64,000 nt of DNA from Endocalyx cinctus (Eukaryota; Ascomycota; Sordariomycetes; Amphisphaeriales; Apiosporaceae): assembly GCA_001600455.1 (NCBI GenBank), contig BCKC01000004.1:1426001-1490000 (forward strand). The letters run 5' to 3'. The translations under genes were made by a program, and so were the position numbers. The notes beneath the pieces are model-generated. The model saw only the letters and a list, made by a program, of their open reading frames with translations, had not been told where the DNA came from and ran no database searches. Within the stretch, counting starts at the first letter, position 1; each line of letters starts with the position of its first letter. Positions 23,568 to 35,289 of this stretch are shown here, piece after piece.

Positions 23568-25115
23568 TTACACCCTCTTCCTAAATCCGATCTCCAAAGC
23601 CAACGGCTTCCTCAAGAACCCCTCCCGCGTCTCCATCACCTCCTGCCTCAAGAAGACGTCGTACCTACGGACCCAAGTCGCCGCGATCATCTTCATCTCC
23701 ATCTCGGCCACGTTCCTGCCGACGCAGGCGCGGGGTCCGTAGCTGAAGGGGATGAAAGCGTTCTTCTGCCTCGGCGTGATCTTCTCCCACCTCTCCGGAC
23801 GGAACTCCTCCGCGTCGGGGCCCCAGATCTCCTCGGAGTGGTGAATCGTGTACGTCGGCACGCTGAGGACGGTCCCGGGCGGGAAGTAGTGCCCGTGCAG
23901 GTGAATGCCCTTCGAGTCGGCCGGGATCTCGCGCGGTAGCCCGATACCCGAGGTCGAGTGGTGTCGCAGCGTCTCGTTGATGACGGCCTCGAGGTACGGC
24001 AGGTTTCGCACGGCTTCGTAGTCGGGTACTTTGGCGCCGTCGGGGATCGCGGCGTCGAGCTCCTTCTGCAGCTTCGAAAGGACGCCCGGCGTCCGCACGA
24101 CGTGGTACAAAAGCGCGCAAGACGAGTTGGACGTCGTGTCCGACCCGGCGATCAGCTGGGTCAGCGCCTCGGCCGTGAGCTCCTCGTTGCCCAGGGGCTC
24201 GCCTTTCTCGTCGCGGCCCTCCTGGAGGCGGGCGAGCAGATCCTTGCGTTCGATATCGGGCGGGTTCTCGAGCCTCTGCTTGACGCGGGCGATGGCGATT
24301 CCGGCGAGGTTTTCGACGGCCGTCAGCCCTTTGCTGAAGAAGGAATCGGGCAGCCACTTCGCGTACGGCTTCAGCTGCGGGTAGCACCCTAACGTGGCCG
24401 AGACCTCGCCACGCCGGTTCAGGATCTCGACCGCGGGCGCGTAGATGGGCGGCGAATCGACCGACATGCGTACCTCGGCGATGTCGGCGCCAGTCCGGAG
24501 CATGCCGAAGGGGGCGCCGAAGGCGAGGTCTCCGATGGTGTCGAAGGCGACGTAGTTGAACCAGTTGAGGCAATCGACGTGAGCTGACTTGTCGGCTTCG
24601 GTGGACTTCTCGTACAGCTCGTCCCAGCGGTCCACGAAAGTGGCCAGGTTCTGGTGGATGTACGGCTCGAACTGGCCGACCGACTTGGGGGCGAAGGTGT
24701 TGGAGACGATCTTCCGCTTACGCGTGTGCTCGACGCGGTCTCTCGTGTTGAACAGGCCTCGCTTGATCGACACGAAGGCGTCGTAGAACTCGGACTTGAG
24801 AAACCCGTTGCCGTGGCCGTAGATGACCTGGATGGCCTCGTCGTCGGCTACGCTGATGTGGTTGGGCTGGATCCGGACGATGGGACCCATCTTTTTATGG
24901 ATCTCGTCCATGATGAGGTAGCGCTTGCCCCGCCGGCACGTACTCAGCAGCCAGAAGTTGGTGAACTGAGCCGGGAACGGGGCCGGGATGCCGCGGAGAT
25001 GGGAATAGGTGGTGAAATAGGGATAGACGTAATACGCCACGAGGGCGACGCAGCCGGCCACCAACGCCCATGGAGTTAAAATTAAGTTTATGATGGCCAT
25101 GATAGATATATTCAA
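23568..25115 (-). CDS. bphA: Cytochrome P450, benzoate 4-hydroxylase type (CYP53)
   Basis: This intronless gene of 515 residues carries all P450 marks. There is an N-terminal membrane anchor (about 8-32), a Pro-rich hinge (IPAPFP), the oxygen-binding helix AGSDTT (323-328), ETLR (381-384) and the heme loop FSYGPRACVG (457-466) with Cys464 as iron ligand. Long stretches such as GHGNGFLKSEFYDAFVSI and LNRRGEVSATLGCYP match the CYP53 benzoate para-hydroxylases of Aspergillus. These ER enzymes turn benzoate into 4-hydroxybenzoate, the entry to the protocatechuate branch of the beta-ketoadipate pathway, and so detoxify plant benzoates. They need a P450 reductase, not seen here. A second in-frame start at 25100 is possible. 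The FAD monooxygenase in this region may act on related phenols. Confidence 0.93.
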   Translation of the reverse strand: MNISIMAIINLILTPWALVAGCVALVAYYVYPYFTTYSHLRGIPAPFPAQFTNFWLLSTCRRGKRYLIMDEIHKKMGPIVRIQPNHISVADDEAIQVIYGHGNGFLKSEFYDAFVSIKRGLFNTRDRVEHTRKRKIVSNTFAPKSVGQFEPYIHQNLATFVDRWDELYEKSTEADKSAHVDCLNWFNYVAFDTIGDLAFGAPFGMLRTGADIAEVRMSVDSPPIYAPAVEILNRRGEVSATLGCYPQLKPYAKWLPDSFFSKGLTAVENLAGIAIARVKQRLENPPDIERKDLLARLQEGRDEKGEPLGNEELTAEALTQLIAGSDTTSNSSCALLYHVVRTPGVLSKLQKELDAAIPDGAKVPDYEAVRNLPYLEAVINETLRHHSTSGIGLPREIPADSKGIHLHGHYFPPGTVLSVPTYTIHHSEEIWGPDAEEFRPERWEKITPRQKNAFIPFSYGPRACVGRNVAEMEMKMIAATWVRRYDVFLRQEVMETREGFLRKPLALEIGFRKRV

Positions 25116-27176
25116 GTATGTAATTACTCAAGATTCCAAGAACACTATGATGCGGCAATTCAATGAAGAAGAAATTTATGTACCATGGAACCGACAAACC
25201 GAGGGTCAGCCTCCACAAGTTGTATTAGAAACGAGTATCATGGATTGATGAGCTCTAGCATCCGAGTCTCGAGAGGGAAGACATATGTAGATATATATGG
25301 ATGAATGTACGATGAATGAATCTCTTAATATCACACACATATATATCTTAGCATACAAAGTCTGACTCGAGCCCTAGGTCATGTAACCGCCTAATCCTGG
25401 TTAATCGGTGTACATTAGCTTCTTTCCCCGCTCTCCACAATTCTTGTCCTCTGCTTTGCTTTGCTCCATCGCCATTCGGGGCATTGACGCGGGAAGAAGA
25501 AAAAAGTAGTGTGGTTATAGCTTCATACTAACGCCATTAATAGGATAGTATTAAATAAATACATCCTCGGGTATTGAATAGGATGTGGTAACATTTATAT
25601 TGACAGTTAGGTATTCAAGTTGTATAATTACTAGAGTCTACATAGAGGTAGATACGTCTAGGTTAAGGATACCAACATACCGTATGCCTTTTCATGAGAG
25701 AGACTCGATTAATAATGACTTATTTTCATTGAATTGAATTTTCTGTGAATACTAGATCCTGGTAAACTTTAAGCCCCGATCATTTCCGTATACGAACAAC
25801 TGGTAAATAAAATCGGGATGTGTTGTTATGTTTATTGTATCATCTGCTGGTCGTAAGTAGTCAAATTCATTGGCCCCCTCACACGTCTGTGCTGTGGTTC
25901 ACGTATCTCGCTAGGAACTGTACTGGGTCTATACTTGCTTCAAGATAAAAACGATAGAAATGATTTTGGTGTATGGTAATTCTGCGCGGCAATTCTCGTG
26001 GGACTGCTTTTCCACTTCCCCATTCAACCCTAACCCAGAAAGCTTCTAGCAAATTATATATATACTACACTACTATACCATTTACAGTAACCTAGGTCGG
26101 CTACGGGTAACGTCGTGACCCCAATTTTTGAGTCCGCAGAAAAAAAAACACCGTGTTTCTCCCCGAAAGACAAATGACGATATCCTGAGACAGCTGTACG
26201 CAAAAGTGGACAACGACTGTGGAACAGCTCAACATTTTCGTATATCATGTGGTCTGAATATCGCATTTTATGCTTGAAGCAATGCTTGTTTACTCTCTAA
26301 GCCGTACGTAAATCTACGTAAAGTTACCAGGGCTGCCAGGTAACAATTCCGATTACCTCCCTCCAGCCCCCGTCAAGAATCTAGTACCACAATCTCGCGC
26401 GTTAGTAAAGAGCGAGCGGTTAAGCAATCTTCCAGAAATTGACCAATGAGGGGTTTCCTATTTACAGCAAAAATCAGATCTGGTTTTTGTGTCTGCTTGC
26501 TAGTTCTCCCTGGTCACGCAACTCATTTTACAGGCAAATATACTATCGAGAGAATGTGTAAGCCAAGAGTTTACGATTAGGTCAAAGATTTACTTGGCTT
26601 GATCAATTGAACTTGGAGGACATGATGCTATGGCTAATGGACTATGGATAGGTGGTAAAATGAAGAAAAAGCCCATAGTAAGGTAAGAAAGAACACACAC
26701 ACACAAGTCGAAAAAAAGAGGCGTGGATAAAAAAGATCGAGTCCCTTTACTACTTAGGCCTTAATGCTCCTTTCTTTGATGTCAAAACGCCTGGCTATTT
26801 ACAGATACTATGCGTGGGGGAATAATAAAATAACAAAAAGAAATATTTATGTATTCAATACAACATAAACTGACTTATTTCTCTCTGGTCTCTTGCACCA
26901 CTTTTTTTTTTGGTTTGTTTTGGGCTTGTTCTTGAAGGTTTCGATGCAATGAGTAGAAAGGTAGGTCAGGGTAGGGTAGATTTGATTTAGATAGTGAAAG
27001 TATCAGTTCATTCACTCTCCCCAATCCCTCGAATAAAAGACGCTCACGACTATATCTTCCCTGTCTTCTTTCATTCTCCCAAGCCTTTCGGGTTTATTAA
27101 GTAGTTACCTTGCGGCGCCCCTCTTATAGGATTCTTGTTTTTATGTTCTCGAGAGTTCCTCAACTCCTATTTCACA
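25116..27176. other. AT-rich spacer between P450 and TAF4
   Basis: The first few hundred bases are the CYP53 promoter, with ATATAT-rich stretches and CTTTG repeats near 25455. The remainder has no supportable gene. A minus-strand patch at 26054-26266 is open but not protein-like. A short (CA)n lies near 26694. The last part is the 3' region of TAF4. Confidence 0.5.
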
Positions 27177-29211
27177 TCATGACTCAGCCCCGGTCGCGAC
27201 TTTGTCGCCAGTATCAGATTTATCCATCTTGATATAAGCCGATTGCAACGACTTAATATCGTAATTGTGTTCTTCTAGGGCGACAACCCAATCCCGGAGT
27301 TGGATATTCTTGCCCTTCTCCGAGTCTTCCCGGAATTGCCCGAGATATGTGACGCCAGCTTTGGTGAGAGGTCCACGAGGAGCTCTACTGTTCGTGCCCG
27401 CCGTGCCACCGGCTGAGTTGGACGCTCCTCCCGTACCTTGGGCCCTCGGCGTGCCCGCTCCACCGCCTCCCGCGCCAGCCGTCATCCACGAGTATTTCTT
27501 CTTTTTGCCTCCCGTAAATAAGCTCAAAGTTGTGTTGACCGTGGTACTGCTAGCCGCCTCGGCCGCCTTGGCAGCCGCTTTCTTGCCTTCCTTCTTCGTA
27601 GGTGCTTTCGACTCAGGCAAATCGGCCGCGGTAGAGCCGGGGGTTCCTGGAGCCACCGACCCAGCTCGTGATCCTCCATCACCATCCTTGTCTTGGTCTG
27701 TGTTCTTTTCCATACGCTTCAATCGCTTTCTCAGCCGTCCCTCTTCTGCGTTTCTGCATTCTTTTCCAGTGTTGACGACAGATTCTACCATCAAATTGCT
27801 TGGCGGGGTTTCCGAAACTGGAGTAGGCAATCCGTTGCTCATCTCACCAGCAGGTCCTAAAGTTCATTTCATTAGCACATTACTACCTCACGATGAGAAC
27901 AGTCGGCATACGTTTGAGTGGGTTGGTGCGGGGGCTAACAGCGCTCTCCGCACCAGTCCGTTGACTCTCGGTCTGTGTCTCATTCCCGTTCGCTTCCGCT
28001 GTCGGCTGAGGCATCGCCGCATCGGCCCATTCCGAGGGTATCTCGCCGTGAGAACTACGCTGTCGAATAGTCGCAATCTTATTGGCATCGCTGAGCAAGT
28101 CTCGTAGGCATTCTTTCGTTCCTATCGAAAGAAGTGCGATCTGGTCTATCAGGAAGGAATCCTTCGGAATAAATGAGGCTTCTGTCCGCACAACTGCGCC
28201 GTCCGGACCGTTTCGAACTTCAACTCGAATTTCGGGCTTTGGAAATTCGACAGGATGTATCATCCTTCCCATGTACTGCTTCCCGTCTGACTTCAAGTCC
28301 AAATTCAGGGTCATGCCGTATTTCTGAACAGCATCATACAGACGTTTATGTACATGGCCGGGTTCGAGCAGGTGATGTTTAATTTCGGTAGCTCGAGTAA
28401 CGGCGAGTCGATGAGCGGCCTCGTTCCAAGCGCGGTCGGCGCTTTCCGCCGCAAGTTCTTCCTGGGTCTTTGCCTGGGTGGGTTGATGCGGCTGATTCGC
28501 AGGACCAGCACCGTAGAAGCTATCCCTCCCTCCAGGTGGATACGATGCAAATCCTGTCCTCGATTCCATACTATTCATAATCTCGATCTCCTCTTCCAGA
28601 TCAATGTTGGTGCCGGCTAACATATCGTCCATTTCATAGTTGACCTGTTTAGTCGGGACGAGCTTCGGCGGCTGTCTCGATACATCGTGGGATGCTGAGA
28701 AGGAGGTGGAAGGATTGATAGTAGGAGGGCCCATATTGCCAATCGGCGCAGTCGTCGAAGTAGGGCCCATGGGCACTAGAGTCGCGGTAGAGTAAGGCGT
28801 ATGCGTGTTTACGTTGGGCGTCTGAGGCTGTGGGGAATACGTTCGAGGTATCGGTACATTCGAAGGCATGGTGAGGGTAGTACCGTTGGACATCGGGCGG
28901 CCGTTCAACTGATTGGGTGTATTCGGCGTAGTCTGACCATTTGGTAGATGAGGATTATTAGGAGGCATGGGTAGAGCCGGCGAAGTCAGACCGGTCGCGG
29001 GTGTGGTTGCGCCCGGGGTAGTTGCAGTTGGACTTGGTACATATGGAGAAGTCGGCTGAGGCGAGTGAGCAGGAGATATCTTGGGCCGTTTGGGTGGAGG
29101 TGGCGCGACATAGCCAGACGCGGTAGGAGTATTCGGGGATGGCGAAAGATGAGGTGGAGAGAATTGCCGTTGCTGCAAATTTGCAGGACTTGGTTGAGCT
29201 GGATGGGACAT
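27177..29211 (-). CDS. TAF4: TFIID subunit TAF4
   Basis: Two exons (29211-27912 and 27856-27177), joined in phase 1 over a 55-base intron, give 659 residues. The first 190 are Pro/Ser/Thr/Asn-rich and probably disordered, as in fungal TAF4. A conserved block follows, starting with an acidic segment (GTNIDLEEEIEIMNS) and a helical region with LAVTRATEIKHHLLEPGH. The C-terminal part has a basic stretch, a Gly/Ala-rich linker and a final segment (LRDWVVALEEHNYD) as in family members. TAF4 pairs with TAF12 through a histone-like fold and helps build the TFIID platform at core promoters in the nucleus. The gene is divergent from YSH1 with a 1.5 kb gap. Confidence 0.85.
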
Positions 29212-30708
29212 GATTATAATTAAAGTGTGAGTTGATTGGTGAAAGGATGCTGATTGTGAAAAAAAATCTATTGAAAGAGTAAACGGACGAAGACGAAGTG
29301 TGAAGAAAAGAAAGAAGAAAAAACAAGTAGAAATAGCGAATAATAAAAAGTCCCGTCAATTTGATATCTATTCGCTGTTTTCTTAAATATTCACTTTCTC
29401 ATTCACTGCTTGCTCATTATTCTTTTCTTTTATTTTTTTCACCACGCAAAAAGAACCCAAGCAGGCGCGGAGCCTACAACTTTAGACTTGTAAATACCCA
29501 TCCGACGATAGAAGTTATTGGCGCTTCGTCGTAGTCGAGTCGAGATGGAAAGTTAGTAGAATAGTATTAGGCGCGTCGATTGTTGTTCATTTATTTGTTT
29601 GTTGAATCGAGACTGATTTGATGCGCTATAAAAAAAAAAAAAAAAAAAAAAAAAGATGATGTTTCGCACGAGGAAATAAGTTGATATTGAATAATAAAAT
29701 CAATGGTTGTATGAGGAGTACGAAAAATATAAAATATAAAAAGTATCAAGGTATAGTTGAAACAATAGGCCGAAAGGCTGTAGTAGGCTGTAGTGTAGGC
29801 GTAGGCGCAAGCGTAGGCAGAGGTACAGGCGTTAGCACTCCATAAAGTTACTAAAGTAGAAAAGCTTCTCCCCCATTGGAAATCTTGCATGGGTGTAACT
29901 ACGCACAGACCCCTCGTCGTAACTGCCTTATACAAGATGTTTATTTATTAAGAACAATTAACGAGGAAACAACGGAAAAACATTAACACCGATGGAGCCT
30001 CAACTCAACAATTAACTGAGCATTCATTAGTAAGGAGCACTTCGTAGATTAGTGTACATAATACGCTGTATTTAGCTGTCTCTCGAAGTACCTAGGCAGT
30101 GCACAACCTTACTGTAGACTTTAGATATAGCTACCTAGGTAATAGAGTACAGTAGATCCATTATTAGGTAGCCGTCTGTCTGGATGCTTACGTACTGTAC
30201 TATTTCACTCTACTCTACTCCGTACATAATACTAAGTACTTACATTATGCAGGAAAGTGGGATCCATCCATGCTACCAGGGCTACATGCAAAATATGGGG
30301 CGAGCCGATAACCGATAAGGAATCCAGTCAACCTTCATATTACATCTACAACTTTACTATTTCAGCATTCTGTATTTTATTCTATGTAAACATACAACAT
30401 GTAATAATACGATACAGCCAGCCAATCATTTCTATTCAGTGTAGAATCCTTGAACGAGAATATTCATATTTAATTATTTGAGAAGATACTTCTCTTATCC
30501 CTTTTTTCAACAATTATATATATGGAATCAATTCTCCCTAACCACGCGACAAGGAAAATTATACTAATAATCGGTCGATGCGTGAACGAACGAGCCTACT
30601 GTTAGAAAGAAAAAACCCCGTGTATCTGTTAGGGTTACATGACCATACCAATTATACCGCCCTTCCGCGCTTTTGCCGTCGAGCATCTCTAGCTATTCGA
30701 AATTAATC
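29212..30708. other. Shared upstream region of TAF4 and YSH1
   Basis: The two core genes are divergent across this spacer. It has a 25-base A run (29630-29654), a GTAGGC-type minisatellite (about 29774-29826) and several ACCTAGGTA-like units (30090-30140). No gene is supported. Confidence 0.5.
29774..29826. repeat. GTAGGC-type minisatellite
   Basis: Imperfect 6-base units (GTAGGC and variants such as CTGTAG and GCAAGC) repeat about eight times. The tract lies upstream of TAF4 and is likely unstable in length. Confidence 0.6.
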
Positions 30709-33700
30709 ATGGCATCGAACAAACGGAAAGCTTCGGCCATGGCCTCTGTCGCCACCGCCACTCCAGACGAACCTGTCGACCCTGCTGACGAGTTGATGTT
30801 TCTCTGCCTAGGTGGCGGTAATGAAGTCGGCAGATCGTGTCATATTATCCAATACAAGGGAAAGACTGTTATGGTACGCGACGAACTCTGGACCAATAAT
30901 CACGTATTCTATATTGTACATATTAGCTGACTCGGGCGAAATATACAGCTTGACGCAGGCCAGCATCCAGCTTACGACGGTCTCGCCAGTCTCCCTTTCT
31001 ACGATGATTTCGACCTTAGTACCGTCGACGTCCTTCTCATCAGCCAGTAAGTACCCCTTCTACTCGTGCCCGCACGTATACACACATATATATCTACTAT
31101 TTTCATATCACGGTCACGGTCGCGGTCAAAGGCGTTGCATAGGTCTGTAAAAAAAGGTGTTATGATATTGTTTCTATATGTGAAAGGCAAATGAAAGAAT
31201 ACCCGTATACCAGTCGCGCCTGGACCATTTGTAGAGAGTAATAGACATACCCAACCAAGCACTCTCGTGTATTCAGTTATCAATACAAATCCAATATTTC
31301 GTCTTCCGACCGATAGCCCCTCCTTGACCGTAGTGACATTGCTCCCTCGTGTACTCCATTCTCGGTGTATATAGCTCTCGCTCCCCGGATATGATGCTAA
31401 CGAATCCCAAGTTTCCATATAGACCATGCTGCCTCTCTTCCATATGTTCTAGCGAAGACGAATTTCAGGGGCAGGGTCTTCATGACCCATCCGACGAAAG
31501 CTATCTACAAATGGCTCATCCAAGACAGCGTGCGACTAGGCAATACCTCCTCGAACCCAACATCACAGCCCGTATATACGGAACAAGACCATCTTAATAC
31601 GTTTCCACAAATTGAGGCGATCGACTACCATACAACACATACTATATCCTCCATACGAATCACTCCGTACCCTGCCGGCCATGTTTTGGGCGCCGCTATG
31701 TTCCTCATCGAGATAGCCGGGTTAAAAATATTTTTCACGGGGGACTACTCGAGAGAGCAAGACAGACATCTCGTATCTGCCGAGGTTCCCCGGGGCGTCA
31801 AGATCGACGTGCTCATTACGGAATCCACGTACGGCGTCTCCACCCACGTGCCCCGGCTCGAAAGAGAACAGGCTTTGATGAAGTCGATCACCAACGTCCT
31901 CAACCGCGGCGGCCGTGTGCTCATGCCCGTCTTCGCGCTAGGTAGAGCGCAGGAGCTGTTGCTTATATTAGACGAATACTGGGGCAAACATCCAGATTTT
32001 CAGAAGTTTCCCATCTACTACGCTAGTAACCTCGCGCGGAAATGTATGCTGGTGTACCAGACCTTCGTCGGCGCCATGAACGACAATATAAAGCGACTAT
32101 TCAGAGAACGCATGGCGGAGGCCGAGGCGGCGGGAGAGGGCGCCGGAAAGGGCGGCCCCTGGGACTTCAAGTTTATTCGATCGCTGAAGAACCTCGACCG
32201 GTTCGACGACATCGGTGGCTGCGTTATGCTCGCAAGTCCCGGTATGTTGCAGAACGGGGTCAGTCGAGAGCTTCTGGAGAGGTGGGCTCCAAGCGAGAAA
32301 AACGGCGTCATCATTACCGGTTACAGTGTCGAGGGAACGATGGCGAAACACATCGTGCAGGAGCCAGATCAAATCCAGGCCGTCATGTCGAGGAGCACAA
32401 ACGCTATGAGGAAAGCTCCCGGAGGTGATAACGACAAGGTTATGATTCCTCGGCGGTGCACCGTAGCAGAATACTCATTCGCTGCCCACGTCGACGGTCA
32501 AGAGAACAAGGAGTTCATTGAAGAAGTCGGAGCTCCGGTAGTGGTATGTCAAGATGGACTCTACAGTTTGTTATCACGCATTGTTATCGACTAACTCTAC
32601 GTAGATTTTAGTGCATGGCGAGCAACACAACATGATGCGACTCAAGTCGAAGCTGCTTTCCCTAAACGCCAACAGGGTGGACAAAGTCAAGGTTTACAGC
32701 CCGCGCAACTGCGAGGAATTACGGATACCGTTTAAAACAGACAAGGTTGCCAAGGTAGTCGGCAAGCTTGCTTCCATTCCGCCACCGAGACAGTTGCCTA
32801 CGCCAGACGACCAGGACAACGAACTTATCACGGGCGTCATTGTGCAAAATGATTTCAAAATGTCACTTATGGACCCGGAAGACTTGCGGGAATACGCAGG
32901 TCTAACCACATCCACCATCGCCTGTCGACAAAGATTTATCCTCAGCGCCGCGGGTATAGACCTGATTAGATGGGCGCTCGAAGGTACTTTCGGCAATATT
33001 GAGGAGCTTCCCGGGACTAAGACGGAGAAAAACGGAGATCACGACACCAACGGGAATGGAGAAGTGGAAGAGGCGGACGAGGAGATCTCCCAGCTTGTCG
33101 CCGCGTACCGGGTCATGGGTTGCGTCACGGTGCAATACCGCAATAACGGCGAGGTTGAGTTGGAGTGGGAGGGCAATATGCTCAACGATGGTATCGCAGA
33201 TGCCGTCATGGCGGTATTGCTGTCTGTGGAGAGTAGCCCGGCTGCTGTCAAGAGTAAGTTATCATTATTCCTTTTCCCCCCTTTTTTCGCCCGTCCCTTT
33301 TGCTATCCTTGCCATCTACTACGGGTTTGGGACATCTCTATCTCGTTCAGTTATCAACTAACTATGGCTCGGTACAGGGTCTGGCAACAACCATTCTCAC
33401 TCACACGAATTGCCTGCGCGCAATCCTCACGCCAGCCTAAGTCCGCAGGAGCGGTTGGAACGACTATTTATGTTCCTCGAAGCACAGTTTGGGGCGGCGA
33501 ACGTGGCACCGGTGGCGACCCCGCGGTTACCGCCGCTAGTCAAGGAAAAGGATAAGAAGACGAAAGTGAACGGGTCGAACGGAGACGGTGCCGATTCGGA
33601 TGCGTCTATGGAACTATCCGACGACGAGGAAGAGGAGCAAGAGGAAAAGCTCCTCGAGGAAAGGCAAAAGGCGGAGCTAGAAAGGCTGCATAAGATGGGT

Positions 33701-33856
33701 ATACCGGTACCGGGCGTGTCCATCAAGGTAGATAAAATGGCAGCGACCGTCTGGTTAGACGATTTAGAGGTCGAATGTAATCATAAGGTATTTGCCGACA
33801 GGGTAAGGGCTGTGGTGGAAAGGGCCGTCGAGGTTACGGCACCCCTTTGGGGTTGA
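30709..33856 (+). CDS. YSH1: mRNA 3'-end endonuclease YSH1 (CPSF-73)
   Basis: Five exons (30709-30873, 30949-31046, 31412-32543, 32605-33253, 33378-33856) stay in frame and give 840 residues. The metallo-beta-lactamase fold carries HFHIDH at 88-93, with the first His codon split by the long second intron. [11 protein letters not shown] follows, then the beta-CASP insert ([17 protein letters not shown], and [14 protein letters not shown] with its terminal His). A C-terminal domain with an acidic patch (DDEEEEQEE) completes the protein. YSH1 is the zinc-dependent nuclease that cuts pre-mRNA before polyadenylation, within the nuclear CPF/CPSF complex. Intron 2 (31047-31411) is about four times longer than its neighbours; its acceptor has a CTAAC branch site just upstream. 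Confidence 0.93.
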
Positions 33857-35289
33857 TTTTCGTCTTGTTAAACGGGAAGAAAAGGGGCATATGATGATAT
33901 AATGATGAAATTAAAAGGGAGAGAGTATAAGATTACGCGGTAGGACGAACGAGATGTTTGGTCTTTTGTTCGGTGTCCTTCGCTACTCATTCATGTCTTA
34001 CTCTTTTACTACGGTTCTTATAGCCATAGGGACCAGATAAATACATACATTCACCTTCAAATCTTTGTCAGACGAAGTATTTAAATATCGCCTGATCACC
34101 TTCGCAGGGCTGTTTTTTTTTTTTTTTCTTTTTTTTCTTTTTTTTTTTTTTCTCCTCTCTCATCTTTTTCTGCATATGTGTAAGCTTAAGGCTTAATCTC
34201 GTTCAGAGGGTATCTGCGGCATTGGAGATGATGACATTTAATCCCCCACTAAATGAATAATTATGGTGTGATTAATTGCATTATTGGGTATGATTTTTAT
34301 GTGGCAAGGCTCACTTGCACTGCCACTACACTAGCGGACTAGCACCTCGCACAAAGCACCTCCCCCTGTGCGCCTTGACTGGGCCCCCCACAACATTAGT
34401 ATAGTGTTTGGATAGCGGCTGAGCAGGACTGTGACAGGTACGCTATATACTTTAATTGGGGCTGAGATGATCGGGGTTTTATCAAAAGGGGGAATGTCCA
34501 CGGGTATTTCATAGTTTGTGTTTGGTGTCAGATGTGGAAAGGATAGTAGAATTAAAGTGGTAGATTGTAAATCCTATATCGTTTTTAATTACGCCGGAAA
34601 AATGCCTTCTAAGGTTGACTCAGATAAATCGCCATCTTTTGAAACTTTCATATCGTATAAAACTGACCAGTTCTACATTCCAAAAAAGAAAAAAGAGAGG
34701 AACAAAGGATCAGTATCATATGTCAAGTTCCAGATTAATTGAATACATATATATATATGTGTATTATCAATCACGAAGAAAACTAGGAATTCAAAAATAA
34801 TTGGACAATCAATGATTCACTACCTCTTAGGTATATTCTAAGACATACCTATACAAAACACAACCATTCCGAATCACCATAACACAAGAAACAACACCAA
34901 CGGACCCATCAACTTTTGGGACCTACTTAGCAATAACACCATCTAAGTAGACAAACTTACTTACCTTGTTTAACGAAATAATTGGCCACACTGGATAGTG
35001 AATCATATGTTGTTGGCCTTTCCACAAATCAAACCAACAAACGGAAAGCTCTTCTTCCCTTCAGCCAAAAACGAGGACCTTTAAAGTCAACTTTAAAAGA
35101 ACAAATCTCTCCAGCTTCCTTCTTTTTTTACCTCCTACTCTTTATTCATATACTCCGTTCTTTCAGCTTCTTAAGCTATACATATCTGGAAGTGTTACTA
35201 TTCAGGAAGCTTTTATTATACGAACCTCTACAAACGGAATAAATAAACTAAATTAAAAGTTTCTACCCATCACAAAAAAAAAAAAAAAA
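33857..35289. other. Spacer with T-rich block
   Basis: The 3' end of YSH1 is followed by a T-rich block at 34108-34153 and an ATATAT run near 34750. No gene is supported; open stretches at 34518-34742 and 34982-35242 are AT-rich and not protein-like. An A run touches the next start codon. Confidence 0.5.

Noticed and set aside
30999..31427. 142-codon minus frame within YSH1
   Set aside because: It lies antisense, mostly in intron 2 and partly in exons of YSH1; no start context or domain supports it.
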